A stretch of DNA of 64,000 nucleotides from Fibrisoma montanum (GTDB lineage: Bacteria; Bacteroidota; Bacteroidia; Cytophagales; Spirosomataceae): contig NZ_QXED01000008.1 in NCBI RefSeq assembly GCF_003583365.1, positions 1 to 64,000 of the forward strand. The letters run 5' to 3'. Made by a program: the position numbers and the translations under genes. Below, piece by piece: positions 35,552-46,600 of this stretch (the stretch's first letter is position 1; each line of letters begins with the position of its first letter). The notes under the pieces were generated by a model. It was not told the origin of the DNA, searched no databases, and saw only the letters and a program-made list of their open reading frames with translations.

Positions 35552-36460
35552 TTGCTGCAACCTCCTTTTCTGCGCCCCGGCGATACAGTGGGCGTAGTGG
35601 CTCCGGCCAGCCGCTTTTCCTATGATGAATTAACCACCGGCTTACGCATCCTCCGCGACGACTGGCAACTTCGGGTGATCGAAGGGGAAAGCCTCCGGGC
35701 AGCCGACGGTCCTTTTGCCGGTTCCGACGACCTCCGCCGGGCCGACTTGCAGCGGATGTTCGACAACCCAACTGTCCGGGCCATTTTTGCCGCCCGGGGC
35801 GGCTATGGCTGCTACCGTATCGTCGACGACCTCGACCTGACGGGTCTGCACCGATCGCCTAAATGGCTGGTTGGGTTCAGCGACATTACGGTGTTGCTCA
35901 GCCGACTCTACAAGCAGGGTATTCAAAGCCTGCACGGCATCATGCCCCGCCAGTTTGGCAACGAGGGCATGGGTGAGTCGATCGATTCGCTCAGGCAATG
36001 GTTGTTTGGCAACGGCCCCAACGAATACAACGTACCGACGCATCCCCTGAACCGACACGGACTGGCCAGCGGGCGACTGGTCGGCGGCAATCTGACGATG
36101 CTGTGCAATTCGATCGGAACCCCAACGGATGTTGAGCCGGAAGGAGCCATTCTGTTCATTGAAGACATTGACGAAACGCTGTTTTCACTCGACCGAATGA
36201 TGCAGCAGCTACGTCGGTCGGGGCGGCTGGCCAGATTGGCCGGTCTGGTGGTCGGTCAGTTTACCGACATGCGTATTAATGCCTCGCTGCCGTTCGATCA
36301 AGATGCCTTTGCCATCATTGCCGATGTGCTGAGCGATGTTTCGTATCCGGTTTTGTTTAATTTCCCGGCCGGGCACGTCGACGTAAACCTTACCTTACCA
36401 ATTGGTCGCGCAGTGACACTGGACGTAACCACTGACCTGGCCCGGCTGACGTTCGACTGA
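35552..36460 (+). CDS. LD-carboxypeptidase (S66)
   Basis: This cytosolic 302-aa enzyme trims the terminal D-Ala from tetrapeptide stems in peptidoglycan recycling. It shows LRPGDTVGVVAPASRF, AIFAARGGYGCYRI, the catalytic-Ser block WLVGFSDITVLL, LHGIMPRQF, the Glu in ILFIEDIDETLF, and the His in FNFPAGHVDVNLTLPIG. Family S66 (LdcA) is clear. The start is TTG at 35552; no ATG is available upstream in frame. It begins 38 bases after the potassium channel, perhaps on the same transcript. Confidence 0.92.
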   Translation: MLQPPFLRPGDTVGVVAPASRFSYDELTTGLRILRDDWQLRVIEGESLRAADGPFAGSDDLRRADLQRMFDNPTVRAIFAARGGYGCYRIVDDLDLTGLHRSPKWLVGFSDITVLLSRLYKQGIQSLHGIMPRQFGNEGMGESIDSLRQWLFGNGPNEYNVPTHPLNRHGLASGRLVGGNLTMLCNSIGTPTDVEPEGAILFIEDIDETLFSLDRMMQQLRRSGRLARLAGLVVGQFTDMRINASLPFDQDAFAIIADVLSDVSYPVLFNFPAGHVDVNLTLPIGRAVTLDVTTDLARLTFD

Positions 36461-36507
36461 TTGTACTCGGATTCCCTGTTCAACCAACTCACTTTTCGCT
36501 ATCCCCT

Positions 36508-37305
36508 ATGTCTTCCTTTTCCCAAAAAGTTGTCTGGATTACCGGTGCCTCCTCGGGTATCGGCGAAGCGTTTGCCCTTGAACTGGCCGGCCAGGGCGCC
36601 AAGCTGGTGCTATCGGCCCGGCGCGCCGACGAGCTGGAGCGGGTAGCTGCCCAGGCAAAACTGCCCGCGTCGGATGTGCTGGTCTTGCCACTGGACATGA
36701 CGGATATCGACAGCCTGCCCGGTCACGTAGAAACCGTGCAAAAACGATTCGGGCGAATCGATTACGTGTTTCAGAATGCAGGCATCTCCCAGCGTAGTAA
36801 TGTTGCCGATACCAATTTTGAGGTGTACCGGCGTATCATGGAGGTCAATTTTTTCGGGGTGATCGCCCTGACGAAAGCCGTACTACCCATCATGCTGGCG
36901 CAGGGCAGCGGCCATTTTGTTGTGACGAGCAGCGTGGCCGGAAAACTCGGCACCAAACAACGTTCCGGCTATTGCGCCAGTAAGCACGCCCTGCATGGCT
37001 TCTTTGATTCGCTGCGGGCCGAAACATATGACAACGGCATCCGTGTTACCATCGTCTGTCCCGGCTATATCCGTACGCCCCTGTCTTTTTCCGCCCTGAA
37101 TTCTGAAGGGCAGCTACACGGCCGTATGGACGACAATATTGATAAAGGAATGTCGCCCGCTGCATTCGCTCAGAAATTGCGGCAGGCTGTAGAAAGCGAA
37201 CGGGAAGAGGTGTACATCGGCGGGACCGAAACGTATGGCATCTACCTCAAACGCTTTTTGCCGGGGCTCATTTCGCGGATTGTGCGCAACCGGAAGCCCG
37301 AATAA
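36508..37305 (+). CDS. Short-chain dehydrogenase/reductase
   Basis: This 265-aa classical SDR has the cofactor motif TGASSGIG (residues ~12-19), the NAG block FQNAGISQ, the catalytic Ser in VTSSVAGKLG, and the YxxxK pair in SGYCASKHAL. The pattern PGYIRTPLSFSALN follows. It resembles the DHRS7B-like reductases of lipids or sterols, but the substrate is unknown. It starts 47 bases after the LD-carboxypeptidase on the same strand. A hairpin begins directly after its stop codon. Confidence 0.93.
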   Translation: MSSFSQKVVWITGASSGIGEAFALELAGQGAKLVLSARRADELERVAAQAKLPASDVLVLPLDMTDIDSLPGHVETVQKRFGRIDYVFQNAGISQRSNVADTNFEVYRRIMEVNFFGVIALTKAVLPIMLAQGSGHFVVTSSVAGKLGTKQRSGYCASKHALHGFFDSLRAETYDNGIRVTIVCPGYIRTPLSFSALNSEGQLHGRMDDNIDKGMSPAAFAQKLRQAVESEREEVYIGGTETYGIYLKRFLPGLISRIVRNRKPE

Positions 37306-37339
37306 GCAGGAAGCCGACCTGATTAAGCCGGCTTCCTGC
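37306..37339. terminator. Bidirectional hairpin, 11-bp stem
   Basis: 37306-37316 pairs perfectly with 37329-37339, with a 12-base loop, starting on the first base after the SDR stop and 17 bases from the convergent amidohydrolase stop. No T-tract follows on the plus strand. Confidence 0.7.
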
Positions 37340-37355
37340 GTGTATGAATTGCCAG

Positions 37356-38693
37356 CTACCGGCTGGCTACTTTAGTCCGCTGTTCCATGTAATCGACGGT
37401 CAGGTGGCAGAGCGACTTCATACCCAGTACGAAGCAGCTTTCGTCGATCTGAAAGTCGGGCGTATGGTGGGGGGCTGCGTCTTCAAGCTTTTTGCCTTTG
37501 CTCATCCCGCCCAGAAAGTAAAAGAACCCCGGTACTTTCTGCTGGTAAAACGAAAAGTCCTCAGCGCCCGTTTGAGCGGGTGTCAGGCGCACGTTATCCT
37601 TCCCGGCCAGCGCTTCGAGCGTCGGCGCCATCTGGTCGGTCAGTTTGGGATCGTTGTACGTAATGGGATACATGATCTCGATCGATACGTCGGCTTTGGC
37701 CCCGGCGCTCTCCGCGATATTTGTCGCAATTTCACCGATCCGGCGGTGAATGGTCTTCTGCATGTTGGCGTCCAGCGAACGAATGGTTCCGATCATGTTG
37801 ACCTCTTCGGGAATGATGTTCTGGCGGATGCCGCCGTGAATAGCCCCGACCGTTACCACAGCCGCGTTGTCGGTGAGCGGCAGGTTCCGGCTCACGATGG
37901 TCTGCAAGCCCATAACGATCTGCGAGGCCGTCACGATCGGGTCAACGCCCGCCCACGGTGATGCGCCGTGCGTCTGCTTCCCCTTGATTTTGATGGCGTA
38001 CGAGTCGACGGCCGCCATAGTAGCGCCCGGTCGGTATTTGATCGTGCCGACCTCAGTCTGCGAGTTGATGTGCAGGCCAAAAATGGCATCGACTTTTGGA
38101 CTGTCGAGCACCCCTTCTTTCACCATCAGTTGCGCTCCCCCTTCCTCACCCGCCGGAGGTCCCTCTTCGGCCGGCTGGAAAATGAACTTGACCGTACCGC
38201 GCAGGTCGTTTTTAACCGACGCCAGCACTTCGGCCGCGCCCATCAGCATAGCTACGTGCGTATCGTGCCCGCAGGCGTGCATCACGCCGGTCTGTTGTCC
38301 GTTGTACTCCGTCCGTACATCCGATTTAAACGGCAGATTCACCCGCTCCGTAACGGGTAGTCCATCCATATCGGCCCGCAACGCCACGACTGGCCCCGGC
38401 TTCCCGCCTTTCAGTACGCCAACTACACCGGTTTTAGCAACGTTCACTTTCACCTCCATACCAAGCGCCTGCAAATGAGCGGCTACCTTGGCAGCCGTCT
38501 GAAACTCGCGGTTACCCAGTTCCGGATGCTGGTGAAAGTCCCGACGCCAGGCTACAACCTTCTTTTCCAATCCTTCGGCCAGCTTATCAATTCGGGGCTT
38601 CAGCGCTGGTGTCTGCGCAGACGTAACGCTGCAAAACATTGAAAAAGTGAAACTCGCCACAACACCAATGGCTCTTTTATGATAGTTGATCAT
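37356..38693 (-). CDS. Exported M20 amidohydrolase
   Basis: This 445-aa zinc hydrolase of the M20D group (IAA-amino acid hydrolase, N-acyl-amino acid hydrolase, aminobenzoyl-glutamate type) has a Sec signal (start MINYHKRAIG at 38693, cleavage near SAQ). Metal-binding blocks are HQHPELG, VMHACGHDTHVAMLMG, and FQPAEEGPPAGEEGG; GAEDFSFYQ is near the C-terminus. It is predicted to cleave amide-linked compounds in the periplasm. It is divergent from the first susC gene, so a shared nutrient (peptide or N-acyl amino acid) is a reasonable guess. Confidence 0.94.
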   Translation of the reverse strand: MINYHKRAIGVVASFTFSMFCSVTSAQTPALKPRIDKLAEGLEKKVVAWRRDFHQHPELGNREFQTAAKVAAHLQALGMEVKVNVAKTGVVGVLKGGKPGPVVALRADMDGLPVTERVNLPFKSDVRTEYNGQQTGVMHACGHDTHVAMLMGAAEVLASVKNDLRGTVKFIFQPAEEGPPAGEEGGAQLMVKEGVLDSPKVDAIFGLHINSQTEVGTIKYRPGATMAAVDSYAIKIKGKQTHGASPWAGVDPIVTASQIVMGLQTIVSRNLPLTDNAAVVTVGAIHGGIRQNIIPEEVNMIGTIRSLDANMQKTIHRRIGEIATNIAESAGAKADVSIEIMYPITYNDPKLTDQMAPTLEALAGKDNVRLTPAQTGAEDFSFYQQKVPGFFYFLGGMSKGKKLEDAAPHHTPDFQIDESCFVLGMKSLCHLTVDYMEQRTKVASR

Positions 38694-38705
38694 AAAAATG
38701 TACAA

Positions 38706-38834
38706 AAAGTATCGATTTAAACTTTGTTTGGCAATTTACAAAAAACCTTAAACAAAATGTGGAAGATTATGTTCCGTAACATAGTTTTGTTGTTGCTACA
38801 CTAATTTTTCAAAACAATTCATCTAATAAACTCC
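38706..38834. promoter_or_regulatory. Divergent promoter region of amidohydrolase and first susC
   Basis: AT-rich gap. TAGTTTTG at 38782-38789 fits the -7 consensus 46 bases before the susC start on the plus strand. No clear -33 TTG was found at the expected spacing. Similar -7 boxes lie 49 and 60 bases before the other two susC genes. Confidence 0.45.
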
Positions 38835-41800
38835 ATGACAAAATTTCTATTCTCAGGTTGGTTACTCGCCTTGCTGTTCTGTCTGCCGGCTCTGGCGCAG
38901 GAGGTAACCGTGAGTGGCCGCGTAACATCATCAGACGACGGCTCCGCTCTCCCGGGCGTGAGTGTGCAGGTGAAAGGCACCACGCGGGGAACATCTACCG
39001 ATGCGTCGGGGAATTACCGCATCAACGTACCGGGCGATGCCCAGCTGGTATTCAGCTTCATCGGGTTTGCCAATCAGGAGGTAGCCGTTGGCAATCAGAC
39101 GACCATCAACGTAGCGATGCAGGCCAGTAACAACGCCCTGGAAGAAGTGGTGGTGGTAGGCTATGGTACCCAGAAGCGGGCCAGCCTGACCGGTGCCATT
39201 GCCAACATCCAGGGTCGGGAGCTGGTGAACGTCCCAATGGCCAACCTGGGCAACCAGTTGCAGGGCCAGGTTGCGGGTGCTCAGATCACTAACCAGAACG
39301 GTCGGCCGGGTGCGCCGGCCTTCATCCGCATCCGGGGCGTTGGGTCGCTCAATGCCGGTTCGGATCCCCTGTACGTAGTGGATGGTATACCCGTTACGGC
39401 CGATGCCTACCAGGCCATCCCGACAACGGCCATCGAACAGATTTCGGTGCTGAAAGATGCGTCGTCTGTCTCCATCTACGGCTCACGGGGCTCAAACGGT
39501 GTAATTCTGGTAACGACCCGCAAGCCGTCTCCAACCGAAGGGCCACGGGTCGAAGTAAACCTGCGGTACGGTATCAGCGAGAAGACCCCCGATAACTTTG
39601 AGCTGATGAGTTCGCAGCAGAAGCTTCAGTACGAGTATGACCTGGGGTATGCAAACTCGTACGTAGCCGACTACCTCCGGACGAGGAACATCGCCAACAT
39701 TACCAGCGCCAGACCGGCCGATCTGCAGCCCATCTGGGATCAGCTGAACGCCCAGTCGGTGAACTGGCTCGACGTGTTGCTCCGCCAGGGTAAGCAGCAT
39801 ACCGAAACCATTAACCTGAGTGGCGGTTCCGAGAAACTGAGTTATTTCCTGGGTTTGCAGAACTACGGCGAACAGGGCATCAACAATGGCTCAGACTACC
39901 GGCGCCAGATCGGAACGCTGAATCTGGAGTTCCGTCCGTACAAGTGGCTGAGGGCCGGCCAGACCGTCAACTTCAGCTACCGCAAAGAGAACCTGCTCCG
40001 CGACCGGAACAACGCCCAGAGCCCTTTCCGGGCCATGTACACGTACAACCCGTATGAGCCGGAATTCAACCCCGATGGTTCTTACAACCTGACTCACCAG
40101 GGCTTCAGCATCTCGGAAGCTATCGCCAACAACACCGAGAACAGCCGCACCATCAACGGACTGGCCACGGGGTACGTCGGCATTACGCCCATCGAAAATC
40201 TGGACATCCGGAGTACGATCGGTCTGAACTACATCGATGTCGCCCGCGAATATTACATCAAGCCGGGCTCTATCCTGGACCAGTACGTCGGCGATCCGAA
40301 TGCCCCCGGCAACAAAACCGACAACGGTAGTACCACCTTTAACTACATCTGGACCAATACGGCCCAGTACAACTTCACGCTCGCCGGCCGTAATAACTTC
40401 CGGCTGCTGGGCGGTACGGAGTTCACTAAAAACTCCTTCAAAAGCTACCTCCTCACGTCCAAAGGGTTCCCTTCGGGCAACGTCAGTACACAGGACAATG
40501 CCTCTACGCCGTTGCAGACAACCAGTGGTAAAAGCGACTGGGCGCTGTACTCGCTGTTTGCCCGTCTGAACTACGATTTCGATCAGAAGTACCTGCTCGA
40601 AGCCTCAGTCCGTCGCGATGGGTCGTCGCGGTTCGGGGCCAACAACCGCTACGGTACGTTCTGGGCGCTGGGTCTGGGCTGGAACCTGAAACGGGAAGCC
40701 TTCATGAAAGACGTAACGTTCATCGACAACCTGAAGATACGGGCGGCTGTCGGTACGGCGGGTAACTTCAACATCGGAAACTACCAGTCGCTGGGTCTGT
40801 ACGGCTACGGCAGCTACGGTACGTCGTCATCGGCCGTACCGACGCAGCTGGCAAACCCCGACCTAACCTGGGAGCGCAGCCAGAGCACCAACCTGGGGCT
40901 TGAATTTGACCTGTTCAACCAGCGGCTGCGGGGCGTGGTGGAAGTATACAACCGCGACACGAAGGACCTGCTGCTGTTTGTGCCTTTGTCGAACGTAACG
41001 GGCTTTTCGAGCCGGCTGGAAAACGTAGGTACGATGAACAACCGGGGGATCGAAGCCGACCTGGCCTATGATCTGGTACGTACGAAGGACGTTCGCTGGA
41101 CGCTGCGTGGCAACATTACGCTGAACCGCAACCGGATCACGGCGCTGTATAATAATGCCGAAATTCCCAATGGTCTGTCGCGCTACGTCGTAGGTCAGCC
41201 CATCGACGTGTACTTCCTCAACCGCTGGGCGGGGGTGAATCCGGCCAACGGCGACGCGCAGTACCTGAACAAAAACGGAGAGGTTACAAACGCGTTCAGC
41301 AGCGGTGACGCCGTGACGCTCAACGGCAAGTCACCGGACCCGCGCTATTACGGGTCAATCTTCAACACCGTCAGCTACAAGGGCCTGGCGTTGTCGGCGC
41401 AGCTGTACTATTCCGGCGGCAACTACATCTACAACAACATCTGGCAGACCCTGGTATCCGACGGCGCCAACCGCGCATCGCAGCAGGCTGTTTTCGCGCT
41501 CGACTACTGGAAACAGGCCGGCGATAATTCGCCAAACCCGCGTCCAACGGGGGTGTCGCGCACGACCGACCGCTTCCTGCAGAAAGGCGACTTCATCCGG
41601 CTGCGCAACGTAACGCTGTCGTACACCCTGCCCACGAACCTGCTCAACCGCATTGGTATGGGTCGGGCCACAACGGCCGGAAGTCAGTACGGTGGCGTCA
41701 GCTTCTTCGTACAGGGCCAGAACCTGTTCTACCGGGCGGCTGAATACAAAGGCGATCCGGAAGTGGGCATTGGTAGTGGCGAAGGAAACGCCAACGCGCT

Positions 41801-41876
41801 GCGGGGTGGTCTGATTTCGATATTCAGCTATCCGACTGTTCGCAGCTACACCGCCGGTCTGAACATCGCGTTTTAA
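38835..41876 (+). CDS. SusC/RagA TonB-linked outer-membrane protein (locus 1)
   Basis: This 1013-aa protein is a TonB-dependent nutrient importer. After a Sec signal (to ALAQ, residue ~21) comes a carboxypeptidase-regulatory-like domain (VTVSGRVTSSDDGSALPGV), then a TonB box-like EVVVVGYGTQ and the plug (ANLGNQLQGQVAGAQITNQ, then GADPLY-like GSDPLYVVDGIP). The rest is a beta barrel ending in AGLNIAF, with the C-terminal Phe. It is paired with a SusD lipoprotein 28 bases downstream. The imported substrate is not identified; no glycosidase is adjacent, but an exported amidohydrolase is divergent to it. Confidence 0.96.
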   Translation: MTKFLFSGWLLALLFCLPALAQEVTVSGRVTSSDDGSALPGVSVQVKGTTRGTSTDASGNYRINVPGDAQLVFSFIGFANQEVAVGNQTTINVAMQASNNALEEVVVVGYGTQKRASLTGAIANIQGRELVNVPMANLGNQLQGQVAGAQITNQNGRPGAPAFIRIRGVGSLNAGSDPLYVVDGIPVTADAYQAIPTTAIEQISVLKDASSVSIYGSRGSNGVILVTTRKPSPTEGPRVEVNLRYGISEKTPDNFELMSSQQKLQYEYDLGYANSYVADYLRTRNIANITSARPADLQPIWDQLNAQSVNWLDVLLRQGKQHTETINLSGGSEKLSYFLGLQNYGEQGINNGSDYRRQIGTLNLEFRPYKWLRAGQTVNFSYRKENLLRDRNNAQSPFRAMYTYNPYEPEFNPDGSYNLTHQGFSISEAIANNTENSRTINGLATGYVGITPIENLDIRSTIGLNYIDVAREYYIKPGSILDQYVGDPNAPGNKTDNGSTTFNYIWTNTAQYNFTLAGRNNFRLLGGTEFTKNSFKSYLLTSKGFPSGNVSTQDNASTPLQTTSGKSDWALYSLFARLNYDFDQKYLLEASVRRDGSSRFGANNRYGTFWALGLGWNLKREAFMKDVTFIDNLKIRAAVGTAGNFNIGNYQSLGLYGYGSYGTSSSAVPTQLANPDLTWERSQSTNLGLEFDLFNQRLRGVVEVYNRDTKDLLLFVPLSNVTGFSSRLENVGTMNNRGIEADLAYDLVRTKDVRWTLRGNITLNRNRITALYNNAEIPNGLSRYVVGQPIDVYFLNRWAGVNPANGDAQYLNKNGEVTNAFSSGDAVTLNGKSPDPRYYGSIFNTVSYKGLALSAQLYYSGGNYIYNNIWQTLVSDGANRASQQAVFALDYWKQAGDNSPNPRPTGVSRTTDRFLQKGDFIRLRNVTLSYTLPTNLLNRIGMGRATTAGSQYGGVSFFVQGQNLFYRAAEYKGDPEVGIGSGEGNANALRGGLISIFSYPTVRSYTAGLNIAF

Positions 41877-41904
41877 GTAACTTCTTAACCGATCAAACAT
41901 CAAC

Positions 41905-43326
41905 ATGAAAAAGATAATCATCAGTGCAGCATTGCTTTCCGGCTTGATGCTGACTGGCTGCGATAAAGAATTAACCCTGGTTCCCTACAACTCCATTACG
42001 TCCGACCAGGCATTTGCCACCCCTACGGATTTTCAGAATGCCGTCAACGGTATGTACAGCGGGTTTCTGGGTACCAGCTACTACGGGGGCGACTTCATTA
42101 TCGTGCCTGATCTGCTGGCCGACAACCTGATCCTGTGCCAGCGGGGCCGTCTGACCAACCGCAACTTCAGTGAGTACCTGTACTCGGGCGAAGCCACATC
42201 GGGGCTGTTCTTCAATGCCTACACAGCCGTTCGCCGGGCCAACGCGGTGCTGGAAAACCTTGACAAACTGACCAACGAAGCTCAGCGTAACAACTTCCGG
42301 GGCGAAGCCCTGGCGGCCCGGGCGCTGGCTCACTTCGATCTGGCGCGGGTCTATGCCAAGGGATACGTTCAGGCATCGGCCGGCGACCTTGGCGTTCCGT
42401 ACATCACCAGCACCGACCCGACGCAGAAACCCGCCCGGGAGCCGGTTCGGCAGACCTTCGACAAGGTGGTGGCTGATCTGGTCGAAGCCGAAGGGCTCAT
42501 CAACGTTACCAACGGCGTAGGCCGCCTGAATAAAACGGCCGTTAACGGGCTGCTTTCGCGGGTGTATCTGTACCGGGGCGAATGGCAGAAAGCGGTAGAT
42601 GCTGCTACGAAGGCCCTGACTGCCAGCAGCGACGTAGGCAGCCTCACGGCGTTCCCGGCCATTTTCAGGGATGCGACCGAACAGGGTGTGCTGTTTAAAC
42701 TACGCATCATTGACAAGGACAACCTGGCCGTGGGCGTCAACTACAGCCAGGCTTCGGCTACGGGAGTACGTTCTGAGTACGTCTGCGACTATGATCTGTA
42801 CACGAAGTACGCCAGAAACGACGTTCGGCTGGCGGCCGGCATCACCACCAGCAGCTTCTCCGGTACGCCTTACAACCACATTGCCAAATACCTGGGCCGG
42901 GCAACCGGTAATGCCAACGTGGTCGATGTGAAAGTACTCCGCACGGCCGAAGTGCTGCTGAACCGGGCCGAAGCACAGTATCGCCTGGGCAGGGACGCCG
43001 ATGCGCTGGCCGATCTGAACCGCCTGCGGGTGAACCGCTACACTGGTTTCGATGCCAGCAGGGCTACCGAAACCGGCGATGCGCTGGGTACAGCCATCGA
43101 TCTGGAGCGCCGGCTCGAACTGGCTTTCGAAGGCCACCGTTTCTTCGACCTGAAGCGCCGGAACCAGCCCGTTGCGCGTGTCACGCGATTTGGTGACCGC
43201 GCCGACGGTACCGGTACTACTTATGTGAGACCGGGGCTGGCCGTGAACGACCCTAAATTTCAGCTGCCAATTCCGCAGGCAGAAATCAATGCCAACCCGC
43301 AGATGATACAGAATCCCGGTTATTAA
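41905..43326 (+). CDS. SusD/RagB lipoprotein (locus 1)
   Basis: This 473-aa surface lipoprotein is predicted to bind the nutrient and act as the lid of the SusC barrel. The signal peptide MKKIIISAALLSGLMLTGC has the lipobox LTGC. The N-terminal YNSITSDQAFATPTDFQNAVNGMYSG and the TPR-like helices (FRGEALAARALAHFDLARVYAKGY) are typical. The C-terminal block AFEGHRFFDLKRR is the SusD hallmark. It ends 15 bases before a strong hairpin, so the first pair is a closed unit. Confidence 0.95.
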   Translation: MKKIIISAALLSGLMLTGCDKELTLVPYNSITSDQAFATPTDFQNAVNGMYSGFLGTSYYGGDFIIVPDLLADNLILCQRGRLTNRNFSEYLYSGEATSGLFFNAYTAVRRANAVLENLDKLTNEAQRNNFRGEALAARALAHFDLARVYAKGYVQASAGDLGVPYITSTDPTQKPAREPVRQTFDKVVADLVEAEGLINVTNGVGRLNKTAVNGLLSRVYLYRGEWQKAVDAATKALTASSDVGSLTAFPAIFRDATEQGVLFKLRIIDKDNLAVGVNYSQASATGVRSEYVCDYDLYTKYARNDVRLAAGITTSSFSGTPYNHIAKYLGRATGNANVVDVKVLRTAEVLLNRAEAQYRLGRDADALADLNRLRVNRYTGFDASRATETGDALGTAIDLERRLELAFEGHRFFDLKRRNQPVARVTRFGDRADGTGTTYVRPGLAVNDPKFQLPIPQAEINANPQMIQNPGY

Positions 43327-43340
43327 CTGAGCTTGTCAAC

Positions 43341-43371
43341 CAGGACGTCGGCCCGCTGGGCCGACGTCCTG
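43341..43371 (+). terminator. Hairpin after first SusCD pair
   Basis: A perfect 14-bp GC-rich stem (43341-43354 with 43358-43371) and a 3-base loop, 15 bases after the susD stop. No T-tract follows. Confidence 0.7.
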
Positions 43372-43664
43372 CTGTTGCTGCCGTAGCCGATTGTTCCCTG
43401 GTGAATTTACGGTCGTATCAAACGTCAGGCTGCGCTGCCGGGCTGATTTGGTACAAACGGAGTAGAAGGTTGACTACTACATTGGATAATACGCACATAA
43501 AACTATATAACCTATATACTATAACTATTTTCTGTAAAAACTTCACATTACAGAATTATAGTTTGAAAAATATTAATTCTGTAGAATAGACTTTTTCAAA
43601 ATGCCGTTTATTTTTGCCATCCAATAACGCGTTTTTTTAACCTAAATTTAATTTCTACCACTTT
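43372..43664 (+). promoter_or_regulatory. Upstream region of second susC
   Basis: About 290 bases, strongly AT-rich in the last 180. TATTTTTG at 43609-43616 is a full match to the -7 consensus 49 bases before the susC start. No gene, RNA or repeat was seen. Confidence 0.45.
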
Positions 43665-46600
43665 ATGAACAAATCTCTATTGGGAGCCTGGCTGCTTCTG
43701 ATACTATTCTGTGTGCCCGCATTGGCGCAGGATGTAACAGTACGCGGTCGTGTTACTTCATCAGACGACGGCTCCGCTCTCCCGGGCGTGAGTGTACAGG
43801 TAAAAGGAACGACGCGGGGCGCTACCACGGATGCGTCGGGGAATTATCAACTTAGTGTGCCGGCAAATGCCCGACTCATCTTCAGCTTCATCGGATTCAA
43901 CAGTCAGGAGGTAGCCGTTGGTAATCGCACCGCAGTAGATGTCGCTCTCGTAAACAACTCTACCAACCTCAGCGAGGTCGTCGTTGTGGGGTACGGTACG
44001 CAAAGCAAACGTACACTTACGGGTGCTGTTTCAACAGTGGGTGGTGAAGTGATTGCCAACAAACCCGTACAAAGCTTCGACCAGGCCCTGCAGGGCCGGG
44101 CGGCCGGGGTGAACATCACTACGCCAAACGGGGTACTCAACAACGCTCCGGTTATCCGCGTACGGGGTGTATCGTCGATCAACGGTTCATCATCACCCCT
44201 GATCGTGGTAGACGGACTGCCCATCAACTCAGGCGACGTATCGGCCGGTGGTTTCACCGTAAACAACCCGCTGGGTGACATCAACCCCAACGACATCGAG
44301 TCGCTCGACATTCTGAAAGACGCATCGGCTACGGCGATCTACGGATCGCGGGCCGCAGCGGGCGTTATCCTGATCACGACCAAGAAAGGGAAAGAAGGCA
44401 AAGCGCAGGTTTCCTACGATGGTTGGGTTGGCGGTACGCAGCCTTTCCGGCTGTTCGACATGCTGAACGCCCAGCAATTCATCGAGTATAAAAACGTAGC
44501 GGCCCGCAACGCCGGCTTACCCGATCAGTTCTTCCCGACCCTCAATCCCGACGGCAGCATTGTCGACACGGACTGGTTCGATCTGATCTACCGCACGGGG
44601 CTTTCGCATAGCCACAACCTGAACGTAAACGGCGGTACGAAAGAAACCCGCTACGCCTTCTCGGTTGGCTACACGAATCAGGAGGGTATGATCGTCAAGA
44701 ACGATTTCAGCCGCCTGACGGGCCGGATGAATATTTCGCACCAGTTGAACAAAGCCATCCGGGTTGGTTCCAACATCACGCTGGCCAACAGCTTTAACAG
44801 TTCGCCCAATACCGGCACCACTGGTCCGTTCAGCATTGGCGGTCTGGGGCGTCTGCCGCTGGTTCTGCCGCCCAACGTAGCGCCCCGCAATCCGGACGGC
44901 AGCTACAACATCAGCCGGTCGCTGAACAGCCTGGGTCTGGGCAACAACCTGATCGGTCCCAGTGGTTACTACAACCCGCTGCCCGACCTCGAACTGAGTA
45001 AGTTTACCTCGGAGAACAACCACATACTGGGCAACGTTTTCATGGACGTCAACCTGCTGAAAGGGCTTACGTTCCGCACTTCCTACGGCGTTGACCGGAC
45101 TACGGTTGAGGACATTGACTTCCGCAACAGCATCCACGGCGAAGGTGGCGCTACGGGCGGTCAGGCGTTCAACATCTATACGAACGTTAAACTCTGGAAC
45201 TGGCAGAACTACTTCACCTATAACTTTGGCTTTGGCAAGAATAACTTCGATGTGGTGGCCGGTACAGAAGCCCAGAAGTTTACGGTCAACCGCTGGGGTG
45301 GTGCCCGCCAGGGTCTGTCAGATCCGTTCTTCACCAGCTACCAGGGTAACTTTACGACCAACCTGCCCCCATCGGGCAACTTCCAGACGCAGAATGGTCT
45401 GCTTTCGTACTACGGCCGTCTGACCTACGACTTCGACAAGAAGTATCTGCTGACGTTCAACCTGCGCCGTGACGGTTATTCGGCCTATGCGCCCGGCCGG
45501 AAGTGGGGTACGTTCCCGGGTGGATCGCTCGGCTGGCGGGTGTCGGAAGAAGGCTTCTGGAAAAATTCAGGTCTCGGCACCGTGCTGAACGAGTTCAAAC
45601 TACGGGGTAGTATCGGGCAGGTAGGTAATACAGGTATCGGCGACTTCTCGGCCCTGAGCCTGTTCTCATCCGGTCTGTATGGCACCGTTCCGACGTTTGC
45701 GTTCTCACAGGCCGGTAACCCGGCTCTGCGCTGGGAGGTAAGCACCAACCTTGACCTTGGGGTGAGCTTTGGCCTGTTCAACGACCGCCTTACCGGCGAA
45801 CTGACGTACTTCAATAAGAAAGTGAGCGATCTGGTGCTTTCAGAACCGCAGGCGCCTTCGCGGGGTATTCCGGGCAACAGCATCTCCAACAACGTTGGCT
45901 CGATGGTCAATAAAGGGGTTGAATTTGCTCTGACCAGCAATAACATGACCCGTGGGCTGTTCTCGTGGACGACCAGCTTCAACTTCACCTACCTGGAGAA
46001 CAAGGTACTGGCGCTGGCCAACAATAACGCCGACATTTTCCCGTCGACGGGTGGTCTGGAAGGTTCCAACATTGTCCGCGTCGGCGAGTCGATCGGTAGC
46101 ATCTACGTCATCCGGACCAACGGCGTTAACCCGGCAAATGGTCGGCGGATTTTCATCAACGCGGCCGGCCGTGAGGTGCAGTATGACCAGTCGGCAGCTC
46201 CGGCTCAGCGCTGGACCTACGTATCCGACGGTGCCGTGGCACCAGCCATTGCCGGTACCGACCGGGTGGTATTCGGTAATGCCCTTCCGAAGTTCTACGG
46301 TGGTCTGGACAACACGTTCCGCTACGGCAAACTCGAACTGGGTATCTTCCTGCAGTATTCGGGCGGCAACTACATCTACAACGGTACCAAGGCCGGTCTG
46401 CGCGACCAGCGTCCGTGGAACAACCACACCGACGTGCTGAACTACTGGAAGCAGCCGGGCGACGTCACGAACATCCCGCGGCCGGTGCTGAACGACAACG
46501 TATCGAACGGATCGGCGAACCCGATTTCGGAAAACGTGGAGAAAGGCGACTTCATCCGTGGCCGGAACATCCTGCTGGGATACACATTCCGCAATGACTT

